A stretch of DNA of 64,000 nucleotides from Yoonia sp. (GTDB lineage: Bacteria > Pseudomonadota > Alphaproteobacteria > Rhodobacterales > Rhodobacteraceae): NCBI RefSeq assembly GCF_014859355.1, contig NZ_JACUUJ010000006.1, forward strand, positions 1 through 64,000, written 5' to 3'. The first letter of the stretch is position 1. Every line of letters begins with the position of its first letter. The translations under genes and the position numbers were made by a program. This document shows positions 53,862-63,132 of this stretch, one piece after another. The notes below the pieces were generated by a model. The model searched no databases. It had not been told where the DNA came from and worked only from the letters and a program-made list of their open reading frames with translations.

Positions 53862-54566
53862 TTATGCCGGTCCTTGCCCCAGGTAATCAATCAATACGGC
53901 AGGCGGATTGGCAAACAACGCAGATGTCTCGACCGGCGCCGCAGCACGCCCATCCGCTACCAGAACAACATCATCCGCGACATGCCGGGCATCCGCCGGA
54001 TCATGCGTCACCATAATGACAAGCCGGTCAGGCCCGGCCAACTTGCCCCGCACGAGGTCCAGCATTTCCATCTTGAGCCCCGGTCCAAGCGCCGAAAACG
54101 GCTCATCGAGCAAAACCACCGGTTTGTCTGCCAGCAGCACCCGCGCCAGCGCAGCGCGGCTTTGCTGCCCACCAGACAGCGCACCGGGTTTACGTCCACC
54201 CAAACCGGCCAGCCCCACATCTACCAGCGCGGCATTCACGCGCGCGGCGTCCTGCGCAGACAGCCGCAACCGCGGGCGCAGCGCCAGCCCAACGTTTTGC
54301 GCCACGCTAAGATGCGGAAACAGGTTGTTATCCTGAAATAAGATGCTGCTGGGGCGATCGCCGGGGGGTAAATCAGTCAGATCACGCCCGTTCCACATGA
54401 TACGGCCTTTGGCCGGAGGAAAGAATCCCGCAATTGCGGCCAATAGTGTTGATTTACCCGCACCAGAGGGGCCAATCAGGGCAGTCATCCGCCCTTTTGC
54501 CAAGGCCAGATCGGCCCGCAATGCAAAATCGTCTTGCTGCAACAGCAGTTTTTCACAGGTCAGCAT
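53862..54566 (-). CDS. thiQ: Thiamine ABC transporter ATP-binding protein
   Basis: An ABC ATPase of about 234 residues from MLTCEKLLLQQDDF. Walker A is GPSGAGKSTLLA, the signature LSGGQQSRAALARVLLADKPVVLLDEPFSALGPGLKMEM, and the switch VTHDPADARHVADD. The short length without a C-terminal regulatory domain and the operon context identify it as ThiQ. It is the last gene of thiBPQ, overlapping thiP by 14 nt, and the unit is headed by a TPP riboswitch, so it is thiamine-repressed. Confidence 0.92.
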   Translation of the reverse strand: MLTCEKLLLQQDDFALRADLALAKGRMTALIGPSGAGKSTLLAAIAGFFPPAKGRIMWNGRDLTDLPPGDRPSSILFQDNNLFPHLSVAQNVGLALRPRLRLSAQDAARVNAALVDVGLAGLGGRKPGALSGGQQSRAALARVLLADKPVVLLDEPFSALGPGLKMEMLDLVRGKLAGPDRLVIMVTHDPADARHVADDVVLVADGRAAAPVETSALFANPPAVLIDYLGQGPA

Positions 54567-56082
54567 CGCGGCGCGCTCCTTTGTCGCAGATCCAGAAAAT
54601 GACAAATGTCAGCGTCACCAGCACCAAGGCGGCAGCTGCAGCAGTTTCCATACGAAACGCGCCCATCAGCCGGAACATCGCCAGCGGCAGTGTTTCCTGC
54701 GATTGCCCCGCAAACAGCGCGATGACCCCCAGATCACCCATGGACAGCGCCGCCGCAATCCCCGTCCCAAAGCCCAGCGGGCGCCGGACCCGCGGCAGAA
54801 CGACAATGCGCACCCATGCCCAGCCACGCAGGCCAAGTGCTGCACCCAAGCGCCCAAAATCGGCCTGCACATCCGCCACAGCCGGGGCGATAGCCCGCAA
54901 CACAAAAGGCAGAGCCAACGTCGCATTCACCAACGCCGTTACGACCAGCGCAAGGCGTGCAGGGTTGATGAAGGGATAAACCAGCAAAAACGCTCCCGTT
55001 CCCACAACCAGCCCCGAGGCAGCCAGCGGTAAAACCCCCACGACTGCGATGACAGGCCCCCCCCACAGCGCCAGCGCCAGCGCCAAGACGGAACACAACG
55101 CCGCAGAAACAACCGCCACCGCGATCGACCGCGCCGCGGCGTGCCAGATGCTTGGCGGTAGATCAGCCAGCCCCGGCAACCCCTTCAGCACAATCATGCT
55201 TAGCGGCAGAACAAGAAACAACGCCGCCAACGTGATGGCCAGCGCATCTACTACGGCAGAGGCTCTATCCCAACGCTGCACGCTGCGGTCCAGCCCGGCA
55301 CCCATCGCAGCAGGGCCCGTGACGCGCCACGCGACCACAGCCGCCACGGCGCACAGCCCGAATTGCACACAGGCCAGCAGCGCCGCGCGTCCCAGATCGA
55401 AATCAAATCGCAACGCCTGATAGATGGCCAGTTCAACAGTTGTAGCCCTTGGCCCGCCGCCCAGCGTCAGCGCCACGGCAAAACTGGTCAGGCAGATCAG
55501 GAAAATAACAAGGAACACGCCAGGCACGACTGCGCGCAGCATCGGCCACTCCAGCAAGCGGCCCACAGGGGCATTCAACGTGGCGGCAAGGCGGAACCGT
55601 TCCGCCGGGATCGACAGCCACCCCTGTAAGATCAGGCGGGTCGCCAAGGGCAGATTGAAAAATACATGCGCCAGAACGACACCATGAAAGCCATAGATCG
55701 ACACGGGCGGTATGCCCAAAAGGCCAAGAACGTCATTGATCAGCCCGCTACGCCCGAACACCGCCAACAGCCCAAAGATGGCCACGATCACTGGCAAAAG
55801 GAACGGCGCGCCCAGCAACGTGATCAGCACCTTGCGCCCGAAAAACCGCCGCCGCGCCAGTGCCCGCGCCACCGGAATCGCAAAAATCACGCTTAGTCCG
55901 GCAGACACAAACGCCTGTGTCACGGTAAACCGGATCGCGGACCAATCGGCAGGCGACAGCCCGCCACCCCACTCGGCCCGCCAGCCGACAGCGGCCAGCG
56001 TGCCAAGCGTCAGCACCAGCACCAGCGCCCCGGACAGGGCGCCGGGCCAGCGCGGCGTTAGCGCGACAGGGCGTTGCGCCAT
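54553..56082 (-). CDS. thiP: Thiamine/thiamine pyrophosphate ABC transporter permease
   Basis: A two-repeat permease of 509 residues with about twelve helices, formed by fused permease domains as in ThiP/CysT-type systems. EAA-like loops are visible in both halves (RLAATLNAPVGRLLEWPMLRAVVPGVFLVIFLICLTSFAVALTLGGGPRATTVELAIYQALRFDFD and LGAALGLRGWAWVRIVVLPRVRRPLGFGTGIAAALSMGDLGVIALF). Its 5' end overlaps thiB by 25 nt, and its 3' end overlaps thiQ. An 8-C run lies near 55050. Confidence 0.92.
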   Translation of the reverse strand: MAQRPVALTPRWPGALSGALVLVLTLGTLAAVGWRAEWGGGLSPADWSAIRFTVTQAFVSAGLSVIFAIPVARALARRRFFGRKVLITLLGAPFLLPVIVAIFGLLAVFGRSGLINDVLGLLGIPPVSIYGFHGVVLAHVFFNLPLATRLILQGWLSIPAERFRLAATLNAPVGRLLEWPMLRAVVPGVFLVIFLICLTSFAVALTLGGGPRATTVELAIYQALRFDFDLGRAALLACVQFGLCAVAAVVAWRVTGPAAMGAGLDRSVQRWDRASAVVDALAITLAALFLVLPLSMIVLKGLPGLADLPPSIWHAAARSIAVAVVSAALCSVLALALALWGGPVIAVVGVLPLAASGLVVGTGAFLLVYPFINPARLALVVTALVNATLALPFVLRAIAPAVADVQADFGRLGAALGLRGWAWVRIVVLPRVRRPLGFGTGIAAALSMGDLGVIALFAGQSQETLPLAMFRLMGAFRMETAAAAALVLVTLTFVIFWICDKGARRDADL

Positions 56083-57047
56083 TCTTCAACGGCGACGGCG
56101 CGCGCATCGGCTGCGCCACGTGGATCAAACAGCAATGCCTCTTGTGGCGTCACCAGCGTTTCAAACCCGGCGGGCAAGCCGCCTGCGGGAACGACAGCAG
56201 GATACATCCAGTTTGTCGTCGGTATCACGCTTTGAAAGGCATCCGACACCATGAAGGCCAGAAACTGTTCGACCAATTCCGGCTGGTCGGTGCTGGCAAC
56301 CTTACCCGCGACCTCGATTTGCAAATAATGGCCCTCATCGAAGGACCACGCGACTTTGCTGGCGTCATCCTCGGCAATCAGGTGATAGGCGGGCGATGTG
56401 GTGTATGACAGCACCGCGTCCGCCTCTCCATCCAGAAACAATCCATAGGCCTCGGACCAGCCGGGGGTAACAGTGACAATGTTATCTGCCAGATCGGTCC
56501 AAAGTGCGGCAGCGTCATCACCATACGCGGCCTTGACCCACATCAGCAGGCCCAGACCGGGCGTGGATGAACGGGGGTCCTGGATCACGATGGAAATATC
56601 GCTATCGGCCAGCGCACGCAGGGAGGCGGGCGCAGGTTCACCGGCATTGCCGACAAAGGCAAAGTAACCCCAGTCAAACGGCAGGAAATCCGGGTCGGTC
56701 CACGCCAGCGGCAGGTCAAGATCCGCCGAGACCCCATGCGGCGCGAACAAGCCAGTGGCGCGGGCGGCCTCTGTCAGGTTGGTATCCAATCCCAGCACGA
56801 TATCGGCGTCGGTGCTTGGCCCTTCCAGTTGCAGACGCGCTAAAAGGGCAGCCCCGTCGCCTGCGCCGATGAATTGCAAATCACAGCCGCAAATTTCTTC
56901 AAATGCGGCCTCAATCGCGGGGCCGGGCCCCCATTCGCTGGTGAAACTGTCATAGGTCAGAATTTGCAGCACCGGGGTCTGCGCCATAGCACCAGAGGCA
57001 CAAAGGGCAAATCCCGCGACAACTGGCAGATAGATCGGTTTTTTCAT
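56058..57047 (-). CDS. thiB: Thiamine ABC transporter substrate-binding protein
   Basis: A periplasmic thiamine-binding protein of about 329 residues with the signal peptide MKKPIYLPVVAGFALCASGAMAQ. TPVLQILTYDSFTSEWGPGPAIEAAFEEICGCDLQFIGAGDGAALLARLQLEG is the TbpA/ThiB start, and DADIVLGLDTNLTEAARATGLFAPHG follows. The C-terminal TTNWMYPAVVPAGGLPAGFETLVTPQEALLFDP is also typical. The first gene of the riboswitch-controlled thiBPQ operon. The ATG at 57059 (MEDTMKK) is an alternative, but 57047 gives the better signal peptide. Confidence 0.93.
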   Translation of the reverse strand: MKKPIYLPVVAGFALCASGAMAQTPVLQILTYDSFTSEWGPGPAIEAAFEEICGCDLQFIGAGDGAALLARLQLEGPSTDADIVLGLDTNLTEAARATGLFAPHGVSADLDLPLAWTDPDFLPFDWGYFAFVGNAGEPAPASLRALADSDISIVIQDPRSSTPGLGLLMWVKAAYGDDAAALWTDLADNIVTVTPGWSEAYGLFLDGEADAVLSYTTSPAYHLIAEDDASKVAWSFDEGHYLQIEVAGKVASTDQPELVEQFLAFMVSDAFQSVIPTTNWMYPAVVPAGGLPAGFETLVTPQEALLFDPRGAADARAVAVEEWRNALSR

Positions 57048-57094
57048 CGTATCCTCCAAATGCGACGGGCGGATTGGGGATAGCGCGATTGCGA

Positions 57095-57178
57095 TACCTT
57101 CCCTCCGCCGGTCTTAACCGGTTCAGGTTCAACGGGTCTGCGTGACGCATCTCAGCCAGTGAAGGCCCCCCGAGGTGG
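57095..57178 (-). promoter_or_regulatory. TPP riboswitch (THI element) upstream of thiBPQ
   Basis: Read on the minus strand: CCTCGGGGGGCC, then GGCTGAGATGCG, ACCCGTTGAACCTGAACCGG and TTAAGACCGGCGGAGGGAAGG, which match the conserved THI-box elements in order and spacing. It ends about 48 nt before the thiB start, so it probably controls the expression of thiBPQ by thiamine pyrophosphate. It is the only riboswitch I recognised. Confidence 0.95.
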
Positions 57179-57272
57179 GGCAAGTGTTAGGGTTTCTTGG
57201 GGTTGATGACAAGGGAAACCTCTTGAGCATGCAAGGCCTGCCCGCTAGACCCATCAGGCAAAGGGGAACGCC

Positions 57273-58376
57273 ATGTCATTCAACAGCTTTGGTCATCTTT
57301 TCCGCGTCACCACATGGGGCGAAAGCCATGGGCCTGCCTTGGGTGCCACCGTTGATGGTTGCCCGCCCCGGGTGCCTCTGGAACCGGCGATGATCCAGCA
57401 ATGGCTGAACAAACGCCGCCCCGGTCTGAACAAGAACACCACCCAGCGGCAGGAACCTGACGCGGTTGAAATCCTGTCAGGCGTGTTTGACGGGCAAACC
57501 ACCGGCACGCCGATCCAGTTGATGATCCGTAATACCGACCAGCGGTCAAAGGATTACGGCGATATCGCCAATACCTTCCGGCCCGGTCACGCCGATATCA
57601 CTTATCACCAAAAATACGGGATCCGCGATTATCGCGGGGGGGGTCGGTCGTCGGCGCGCGAAACCGCGTCGCGCGTGGCCGCGGGCGGTGTCGCCCGCGA
57701 AGCGATCAGGGCTATCGCCCCGGGCGTGCAGATCAAGGGCTACATGACCCGGATGGGCACCAAACCGATTGACCGGTCGCGGATGGACTGGGACCAGATC
57801 GACCAGAACGATTTCTTCTGCCCCGATGCACAGGCCGCAGGCGAATGGGAAGATTATCTGCAATGGCTGCGCAAGGATGATCACAATTCTGTCGGCGCGA
57901 TCATCGAGGTCGTCGCGCGCGGTGTGCCAGCGGGCATCGGCGCACCCATTTATGCAAAGTTAGACACTGATCTGGCCGCTGCAATGATGTCGATCAACGC
58001 CGTGAAGGGTGTGGAAATCGGCGAAGGCTTGGCCGCCGCCGCCCTGACAGGCCGCGACAACGCAGATGAAATTTTCATGGGGCCAAACGGGCCGGAATAC
58101 AGTTCCAACCACGCGGGCGGTATCCTTGGCGGGATCAGCACAGGGCAGGATATTATCGTGCGGTTTGCCGTCAAACCCACGTCATCCATCCTGAGCCCGC
58201 GCAAATCCATCCGCATGGACGGGACCGCAACCGAGGTGATCACCAAGGGCCGTCATGACCCCTGCGTCGGCATCCGTGCCGTGCCCGTGGGCGAGGCGAT
58301 GATGGCTTGTGTGATCCTTGACCATCTGCTGCTAGATCGCGGGCAAACGGGCGGTGCGCGCGGGGTTATCGGGTAA
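57273..58376 (+). CDS. aroC: Chorismate synthase
   Basis: The last shikimate-pathway enzyme, converting EPSP to chorismate with reduced FMN. 367 residues with [38 protein letters not shown] at the start and the conserved [28 protein letters not shown] and [34 protein letters not shown] precedes the ATG at 57273. A run of eight G encodes the invariant RGGGR. It ends exactly at a 20-nt palindrome shared with the convergent transporter gene. Confidence 0.97.
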   Translation: MSFNSFGHLFRVTTWGESHGPALGATVDGCPPRVPLEPAMIQQWLNKRRPGLNKNTTQRQEPDAVEILSGVFDGQTTGTPIQLMIRNTDQRSKDYGDIANTFRPGHADITYHQKYGIRDYRGGGRSSARETASRVAAGGVAREAIRAIAPGVQIKGYMTRMGTKPIDRSRMDWDQIDQNDFFCPDAQAAGEWEDYLQWLRKDDHNSVGAIIEVVARGVPAGIGAPIYAKLDTDLAAAMMSINAVKGVEIGEGLAAAALTGRDNADEIFMGPNGPEYSSNHAGGILGGISTGQDIIVRFAVKPTSSILSPRKSIRMDGTATEVITKGRHDPCVGIRAVPVGEAMMACVILDHLLLDRGQTGGARGVIG

Positions 58377-58396
58377 GATGGGTGATATCACCCATC
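58377..58396. terminator. Bidirectional palindrome between aroC and the EamA gene
   Basis: GATGGGTGATATCACCCATC is a perfect 20-nt palindrome that exactly fills the gap between the aroC stop and the convergent EamA stop. No T run is needed for a symmetric two-way hairpin; it is most likely a shared terminator or mRNA-end structure. Confidence 0.65.
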
Positions 58397-59263
58397 CTAC
58401 GTCTGTTTCGACAGTTGCACCGCTAGAATACCGCCAGCGATGATCACGACGCCGATGATATCCAACACGCCAATCGCCTCGCCCAATATCACTGCGGCGA
58501 TTGCGACCCCCAGAAACGGGTTGAGGAAATGAAAGGTGGATGCCTTGACCGTCCCGATCCGCCCGACCAGCAGGAACCAGACCAGCGTGGCCGCCAGCCC
58601 CGGCACAAGCGTGGTATAGATAAAGGCCACGACCAGCTGCCAGTTCCATATGATGTTATCCAGCGTTTCGAACAGCAGCGCAGGCACCAATAGGATTGCG
58701 CTGCCCACCAGCATTTGCAGCCCCACAATCATCAGCACATTGCCGTTCCATGCGGCACGCCCCACAGCCAGCGTTGCCGCCGTCAGCGACAAAACCCCGA
58801 GCAGCACCAGCACGAATCCGAATGGGTCCACCCCGCCCTGCAACCGCGCGCCCATGATCAGTACAACCCCGAAAACCCCGGCAACCAACCCGCCAACCCC
58901 CAAAGGCCGGACTTTTGTGCCAAAGATCAGCCAGCCCGATAGCGCCACCAGCAGCGGCATGGTCGAGGCGATGATCGCGGCGAATGACGCCTCGACAGTT
59001 TGCATGGCGACGAAATTCAGGCCCAGATACAGCGCGTTCTGGCAGACACCGAACACCACAACCGCCAACCACTGCGCCCGTGTCAGCCGCGCCGACTGGC
59101 CCAGCGCCCATGCGATTGCGACGCCCAGCAAGCCCGAGATAAGGAACCGCAGCGCCAAGGCGCTCAGCGGTGGCGCATATTCGACGATGACCCGCGCAGA
59201 AGTGAACGCCGAGGACCACATCGCCGCAAAGGCGACACCCATCAAAACCGCGCGAATATCCAT
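58397..59263 (-). CDS. EamA/DMT family transporter (second)
   Basis: An inner-membrane transporter of about 288 residues with ten predicted helices in two EamA repeats, starting MDIRAVLMGVAFAAMWSSAFTSARVIVEYAPPLSALALRFLISGLLGVAIAWALG. The second repeat ends in LNPFLGVAIAAVILGEAIGVLDIIGVVIIAGGILAVQL, the usual terminal pair. AGGGGGC lies upstream of the ATG at 59263; the ATG at 59290 is the alternative. The substrate is unknown. It is independent of the EamA gene at 8270. Confidence 0.9.
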   Translation of the reverse strand: MDIRAVLMGVAFAAMWSSAFTSARVIVEYAPPLSALALRFLISGLLGVAIAWALGQSARLTRAQWLAVVVFGVCQNALYLGLNFVAMQTVEASFAAIIASTMPLLVALSGWLIFGTKVRPLGVGGLVAGVFGVVLIMGARLQGGVDPFGFVLVLLGVLSLTAATLAVGRAAWNGNVLMIVGLQMLVGSAILLVPALLFETLDNIIWNWQLVVAFIYTTLVPGLAATLVWFLLVGRIGTVKASTFHFLNPFLGVAIAAVILGEAIGVLDIIGVVIIAGGILAVQLSKQT

Positions 59264-59331
59264 GCTGCCCCCTGCTGTTCGGGGCGACATTTTCTGAAAT
59301 CATTGGCAGAGGCAAGCGATGAACTGACAAA

Positions 59332-59364
59332 GCAAAAGGGCCGCCCGATCAGGCGACCCTTTGC
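59332..59364 (-). terminator. Terminator of the HU gene
   Basis: On the minus strand AAAGGGTCGCC - TGATC - GGGCGGCCCTTT, followed by TGCTTTG, lies about 34 nt after the hup stop. The stem has one mismatch and ends in a short T-rich stretch. Confidence 0.65.
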
Positions 59365-59397
59365 AAATTCCGCATCTGGCCAAAATGGCCGGACCGG

Positions 59398-59688
59398 TTA
59401 GCCGTTTACGCTATCTTTCAGCGCCTTTGCGATCGTCATTTTGACAACCTTGTCAGCGTCTTTCTTGATTTGCTCGCCGGTGGCGGGGTTGCGGACCATC
59501 CGCTCTGGCCGTTCGCGGCAATAGATCTTGCCAACACCGGGCAGGGTCACGGCACCGCCGCCTGCGACTTCTTTGGTGATGATGTCGGTCACGGCATCCA
59601 GTGCTGCGCCTGCAGCTTTCTTGTCCAGACCTGTTTCGTCAGAAAGTGCAGCAACAAGCTGCGCTTTGGTCATTGGTTTTGTCGCCAT
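59398..59688 (-). CDS. hup: HU family DNA-binding protein
   Basis: A nucleoid protein of 96 residues that binds and bends DNA as a dimer. The N-terminal helices read MTKAQLVAALSDETGLDKKAAGAALDAVTDIITKEVAGGGAVTLPGVGKIYCRERPERMVRNPATGEQIKKDADKVVKMTIAKALKDSVNG; the RNPATGE beta-arm tip is the diagnostic HU/IHF motif. The slightly atypical arm (IYCRERPERM) distinguishes it from the canonical HU of E. coli. It is a single gene with its own promoter candidate and terminator. Confidence 0.94.
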   Translation of the reverse strand: MATKPMTKAQLVAALSDETGLDKKAAGAALDAVTDIITKEVAGGGAVTLPGVGKIYCRERPERMVRNPATGEQIKKDADKVVKMTIAKALKDSVNG

Positions 59689-59714
59689 TTTTATGGTCTC
59701 CCTCGTTCGCCCAA

Positions 59715-59742
59715 TTTATAGGGCCTTTGCCCATCTGTTTAA
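59715..59742 (-). promoter_or_regulatory. Possible promoter of the HU gene
   Basis: Minus strand TTAAAC, 16-nt spacer, TATAAA, lying about 27 nt before the hup start. An inverted repeat GTTGTGG - GACA - CCACAAC lies further upstream at 59749-59766. Both are suggestive only. Confidence 0.35.
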
Positions 59743-59821
59743 CGGTATGTTGTGGGACACCACAACGATTAGTAGCGTTTTACAAGGGAAAATTACATCA
59801 TTTCCGGTGTTTTTCGTCACT

Positions 59822-61303
59822 TCACAGGAAAGCTGTCTCTTCAAAGCTACGCAATTTGCGGCTATGGATACGTTCCAGCGGCATTTCGCGCAAGCGTTCC
59901 ATCGCCCTGATGCCGATCATCAGATGCGCTGCCACCTGTGTTTTATAGAAATCTGACGCCATACCGGGCAGTTTCAATTCACCATGCAGCGGCTTGTCAG
60001 ACACGCAAAGCAGCGTGCCATAGGGCACACGGAACCGGAAACCGTTGGCGGCAATCGTGGCACTTTCCATATCCAGCGCAATGGCCCGCGACTGCGACAG
60101 CCGCTGCACGGGGCCTGCCTGTTCGCGCAGTTCCCAGTTGCGGTTGTCGATCGTGGCGACCGTGCCGGTGCGCATGATCCGTTTCAGCTCATACCCTTCC
60201 AGCTCGGTCACATCAGCCACGGCGGTTTGCAGCGCGATCTGAATTTCCGCCAGCGCCGGGATCGGCACCCAGATCGGCAGGTCGTCATCCAGCACGTGAT
60301 CTTCGCGCAGGTAAGCATGCGCCAACACGAAATCGCCCAACCGCTGCGAATTGCGCAGACCCGCGCAATGGCCCACCATCAGCCAGGCATGCGGGCGCAG
60401 CACGGCAATATGGTCGGTTGCGGTTTTCGCGTTCGACGGACCAACACCGATATTCACCAGCGTGATCCCGCTGCCGTTAGCGCGTTTCAGATGATAAGTC
60501 GGCATTTGCGGCAGTTTCGCCGGCAGCGGCAGGGGGGCGTCGGCCTGTGTAATTTCCACATTGCCGGTGCTGACAAAACTTGTGTAGCCGCTGTCGGGGT
60601 CAGCCAACACGTGACGGGCGTAACTTTCAAATTCCTCGACATAGAACTGATAGTTGGTAAACAGCACATGGTTCTGGAAATGTTCGGCCGCCGTGGCGGT
60701 GTAATGCGCCAAACGGGCCAGCGAATAATCAATGCGCTGCGCGGTAAACGGGGCCAACGGGCGCGCGCCGTCAGGGTAGGTAAAGCCTTCACCATTGACG
60801 ATGGCGTCATGTGTCGTGCTCAGGTCCGGCACGTCAAAGGCGTCGCGCAGGTTGAAATCCATCGACCCTTCTTGCGGGACGGTTACCGACGGCACATTCG
60901 CCACCGCGAAATGCACCGGCATCACCGTATCAGAGGCGCCGATAATCACCGGCACCCCGTGGCTGGCAATCAGCAGGCCGATCTGCTGTTCCAGATAGGA
61001 TGCAAACAGATCGGGCCGGGTCACTGTGGTGGCATACACACCGGGCTCGGCCACGTGACCGAACGACAGGCGGCTGTCGGTCTTGGCATAGCTGGTCGTG
61101 GTCAGGCGGATTTCAGGATAAAAAGCGCGCACACGGGCATCTGGCTGGCCATCCGTCAGTGCCGTCATAAAGTTTTCCGTCAGGAACGTCACTGCCGCCT
61201 GATACAACTCTTGCAAGCGCGCCACCGCCAGGACCGGATCGTTGAACGTCTCTGGAGCGGGAATGTCAGGGGTTCTGATGCCCGCGTGTGGTGCCATGTT
61301 CAT
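59822..61303 (-). CDS. amn: AMP nucleosidase
   Basis: An enzyme that hydrolyses AMP to adenine and ribose 5-phosphate, 493 residues as in E. coli Amn. N-terminal regulatory part: FLTENFMTALTDGQPDARVRAFYPEIRLTTTSYAKTDSRLSFGHVAEPGVYATTVTRPDLF; C-terminal phosphorylase-fold part: TLVNIGVGPSNAKTATDHIAVLRPHAWLMVGHCAGLRNSQRLGDFVLAHAYLREDHVLDDDLP, then ALDMESATIAANGFRFRVPYGTLLCVSDKP. The start overlaps the ade stop by ATGA, so the adenine it produces can be passed to adenine deaminase. Confidence 0.95.
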   Translation of the reverse strand: MNMAPHAGIRTPDIPAPETFNDPVLAVARLQELYQAAVTFLTENFMTALTDGQPDARVRAFYPEIRLTTTSYAKTDSRLSFGHVAEPGVYATTVTRPDLFASYLEQQIGLLIASHGVPVIIGASDTVMPVHFAVANVPSVTVPQEGSMDFNLRDAFDVPDLSTTHDAIVNGEGFTYPDGARPLAPFTAQRIDYSLARLAHYTATAAEHFQNHVLFTNYQFYVEEFESYARHVLADPDSGYTSFVSTGNVEITQADAPLPLPAKLPQMPTYHLKRANGSGITLVNIGVGPSNAKTATDHIAVLRPHAWLMVGHCAGLRNSQRLGDFVLAHAYLREDHVLDDDLPIWVPIPALAEIQIALQTAVADVTELEGYELKRIMRTGTVATIDNRNWELREQAGPVQRLSQSRAIALDMESATIAANGFRFRVPYGTLLCVSDKPLHGELKLPGMASDFYKTQVAAHLMIGIRAMERLREMPLERIHSRKLRSFEETAFL

Positions 61304-63093
61304 GTGTTTACCTCAAATAACTCGGTCAGTTCAAATTTATCCACATCCACCAACCCCAGATCAGAAATGCGCAACGATGGGATGACAACAAGCGCAAGTA
61401 ACGAATGTTGCATATAGGCGTTGTTGAGCGTGCACCCGCAGTCTGCCATTGCTTGCACCATGCGGTCGGCAGCTGCCGCGACATCTGCCGCCGGGCTGTC
61501 GGACATCAGGCCAGCGATGGGCAGTTCCACCAACGCCAGTTCCTGCCCGTCTTTCCAGACAGTCACGCCGCCCCCCACATCCGCCAGCCGGTTGGCGGCA
61601 GCGGCCATATTTGCGCGGTCGGTCCCGACGACGATCATGTGGTGGCTATCATGCGCCACGGTCGATGCCATCGCCATTTTGCCGGTATAGCCAAAGCCAG
61701 AGACAAAGCCGTTAACGACCTTGCCCGTGCCCCGATGCCGTTCGACCAGCGCGATCTGATAGGTATCGCCCTGCCCCTTCACACAGCCATCCACCACAGG
61801 CAGTTCCGCCGTCAGAGCCCTTGTCGGCGCCTGATTTTCAACGACCCCAATCACCTTGGCGGTCACGCTGTTGGCCCCTTCGGGCGCGTGAATTTCAAAA
61901 TGTGCGTCGCTCAGCGGTTGCATCCGCACCGTGGCGCGCGCATCAGCGGGCCATGCGTAATGCGGGCAATCCACCGTAATCTTGCCGTCCTGCGCCACAG
62001 TCTGCCCGCGCGCGATGACATGTTCAATTGGCAGTGTCGTCAGGTCAGACGTCAGGATCATATCCGCCCGCCGCCCTGGCGCGATCGACCCAAGTTCGCG
62101 TTCCAACCCGAAATGTGTAGCCGTGTTGATCGTCGCCATTTGCAGCGCGACCAGCGGATCGCAACCGCAAGCAATCGCATGGCGCACGACGCGGTTCATG
62201 TGGCCGTCGTTCACGAGCGTGCCGGAATGGCAATCATCGGTGCACAGGATGAAATTGCGCGGATCAAGGCCCATTTCCGTGACCGCGGTGATCTGGCTTT
62301 CCACATCATACCACGCGCTACCCAGCCGCATCATCGACTTCATGCCGTTGCGCACACGCGCCAGGGCATCCGCCTGTGCTGTGCCTTCGTGATCATCAGC
62401 CGCACCACCAGCGACATAGGCGGAAAACGCGATGCCCTTGTCGGGTGACGCATAATGCCCGCCCACGGTCTTGCCCGCGTTCATCGTCGCCGCCATTTCC
62501 GCCAGCATTTGCGGATCACCGTTGATCACACCGGGAAAGTTCATCATTTCGCCCAGCCCGATAATGCCGGGCCATGCCATCGCCTGCGCCACGTCGTCGG
62601 CTGTAATCTCGAACCCTGTCGTCTCCAGACCCGGCGCAGAGGGCGCGCAGGACGGCATCTGCGTGTAGATGTTGATCGGCTGCATCAGCGCCTCGTCATG
62701 CATCATCCGCACGCCGCGCAGGCCAAGGACATTGGCAATTTCATGCGGGTCGGTAAACATGGTTGTCGTGCCATGCGGGATCACGGCGGCGGCAAATTCC
62801 GCAGGCGTCAGCATGCCGCTTTCGATATGCATGTGTCCGTCGCACAGACCGGGGATCAGGTAACGGCCCTGTGCGTCAATCACTTGCGTCCCGGGGCCAA
62901 TACAATGCGCTGCATCCGGGCCGACATAGGCAAAACGGCCATCGACCACGGCGACCTGCCAATCAAGAATTTCACGGGTGTGAACATTGACCAGCCGCGC
63001 GCCCTGAACGACCAGATTGGCGGTGTCACGGCCTGCCGCAACGGCAACCAGACGGGGGGCAGATTCTGCCCAAGTTTTGATATGCGTATCCAT
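61300..63093 (-). CDS. ade: Adenine deaminase
   Basis: A metal-dependent amidohydrolase of about 597 residues converting adenine to hypoxanthine. Motifs are LVVQGARLVNVHTREILDWQVAVVDGRFAYVG, GLCDGHMHIESGMLTPAEFAAAVIPHGTTTMFTDPHEIANVLG, and the metal/acid site FILCTDDCHSGTLVNDGHMNRVVRHAI; LGSIAPGRRADMILTSDL and a C-terminal composite domain follow. Its stop overlaps the amn start (ATGA). Together they give a route AMP to adenine to hypoxanthine. The ATG at 63108 is the alternative start. Confidence 0.95.
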   Translation of the reverse strand: MDTHIKTWAESAPRLVAVAAGRDTANLVVQGARLVNVHTREILDWQVAVVDGRFAYVGPDAAHCIGPGTQVIDAQGRYLIPGLCDGHMHIESGMLTPAEFAAAVIPHGTTTMFTDPHEIANVLGLRGVRMMHDEALMQPINIYTQMPSCAPSAPGLETTGFEITADDVAQAMAWPGIIGLGEMMNFPGVINGDPQMLAEMAATMNAGKTVGGHYASPDKGIAFSAYVAGGAADDHEGTAQADALARVRNGMKSMMRLGSAWYDVESQITAVTEMGLDPRNFILCTDDCHSGTLVNDGHMNRVVRHAIACGCDPLVALQMATINTATHFGLERELGSIAPGRRADMILTSDLTTLPIEHVIARGQTVAQDGKITVDCPHYAWPADARATVRMQPLSDAHFEIHAPEGANSVTAKVIGVVENQAPTRALTAELPVVDGCVKGQGDTYQIALVERHRGTGKVVNGFVSGFGYTGKMAMASTVAHDSHHMIVVGTDRANMAAAANRLADVGGGVTVWKDGQELALVELPIAGLMSDSPAADVAAAADRMVQAMADCGCTLNNAYMQHSLLALVVIPSLRISDLGLVDVDKFELTELFEVNT

Positions 63094-63132
63094 CCCCAAA
63101 ATTGTCACCCTTTGCGACAGGGTTCAAGGGGG

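Noticed and set aside
57635-57643. Eight-G run in aroC as a phase-variation tract
   Set aside because: It encodes the universally conserved RGGGR motif, so it is explained by protein function.
59984-61417. 477-codon plus-strand ORF over amn
   Set aside because: Antisense shadow of AMP nucleosidase; His/Arg/Gln-rich with no domain.
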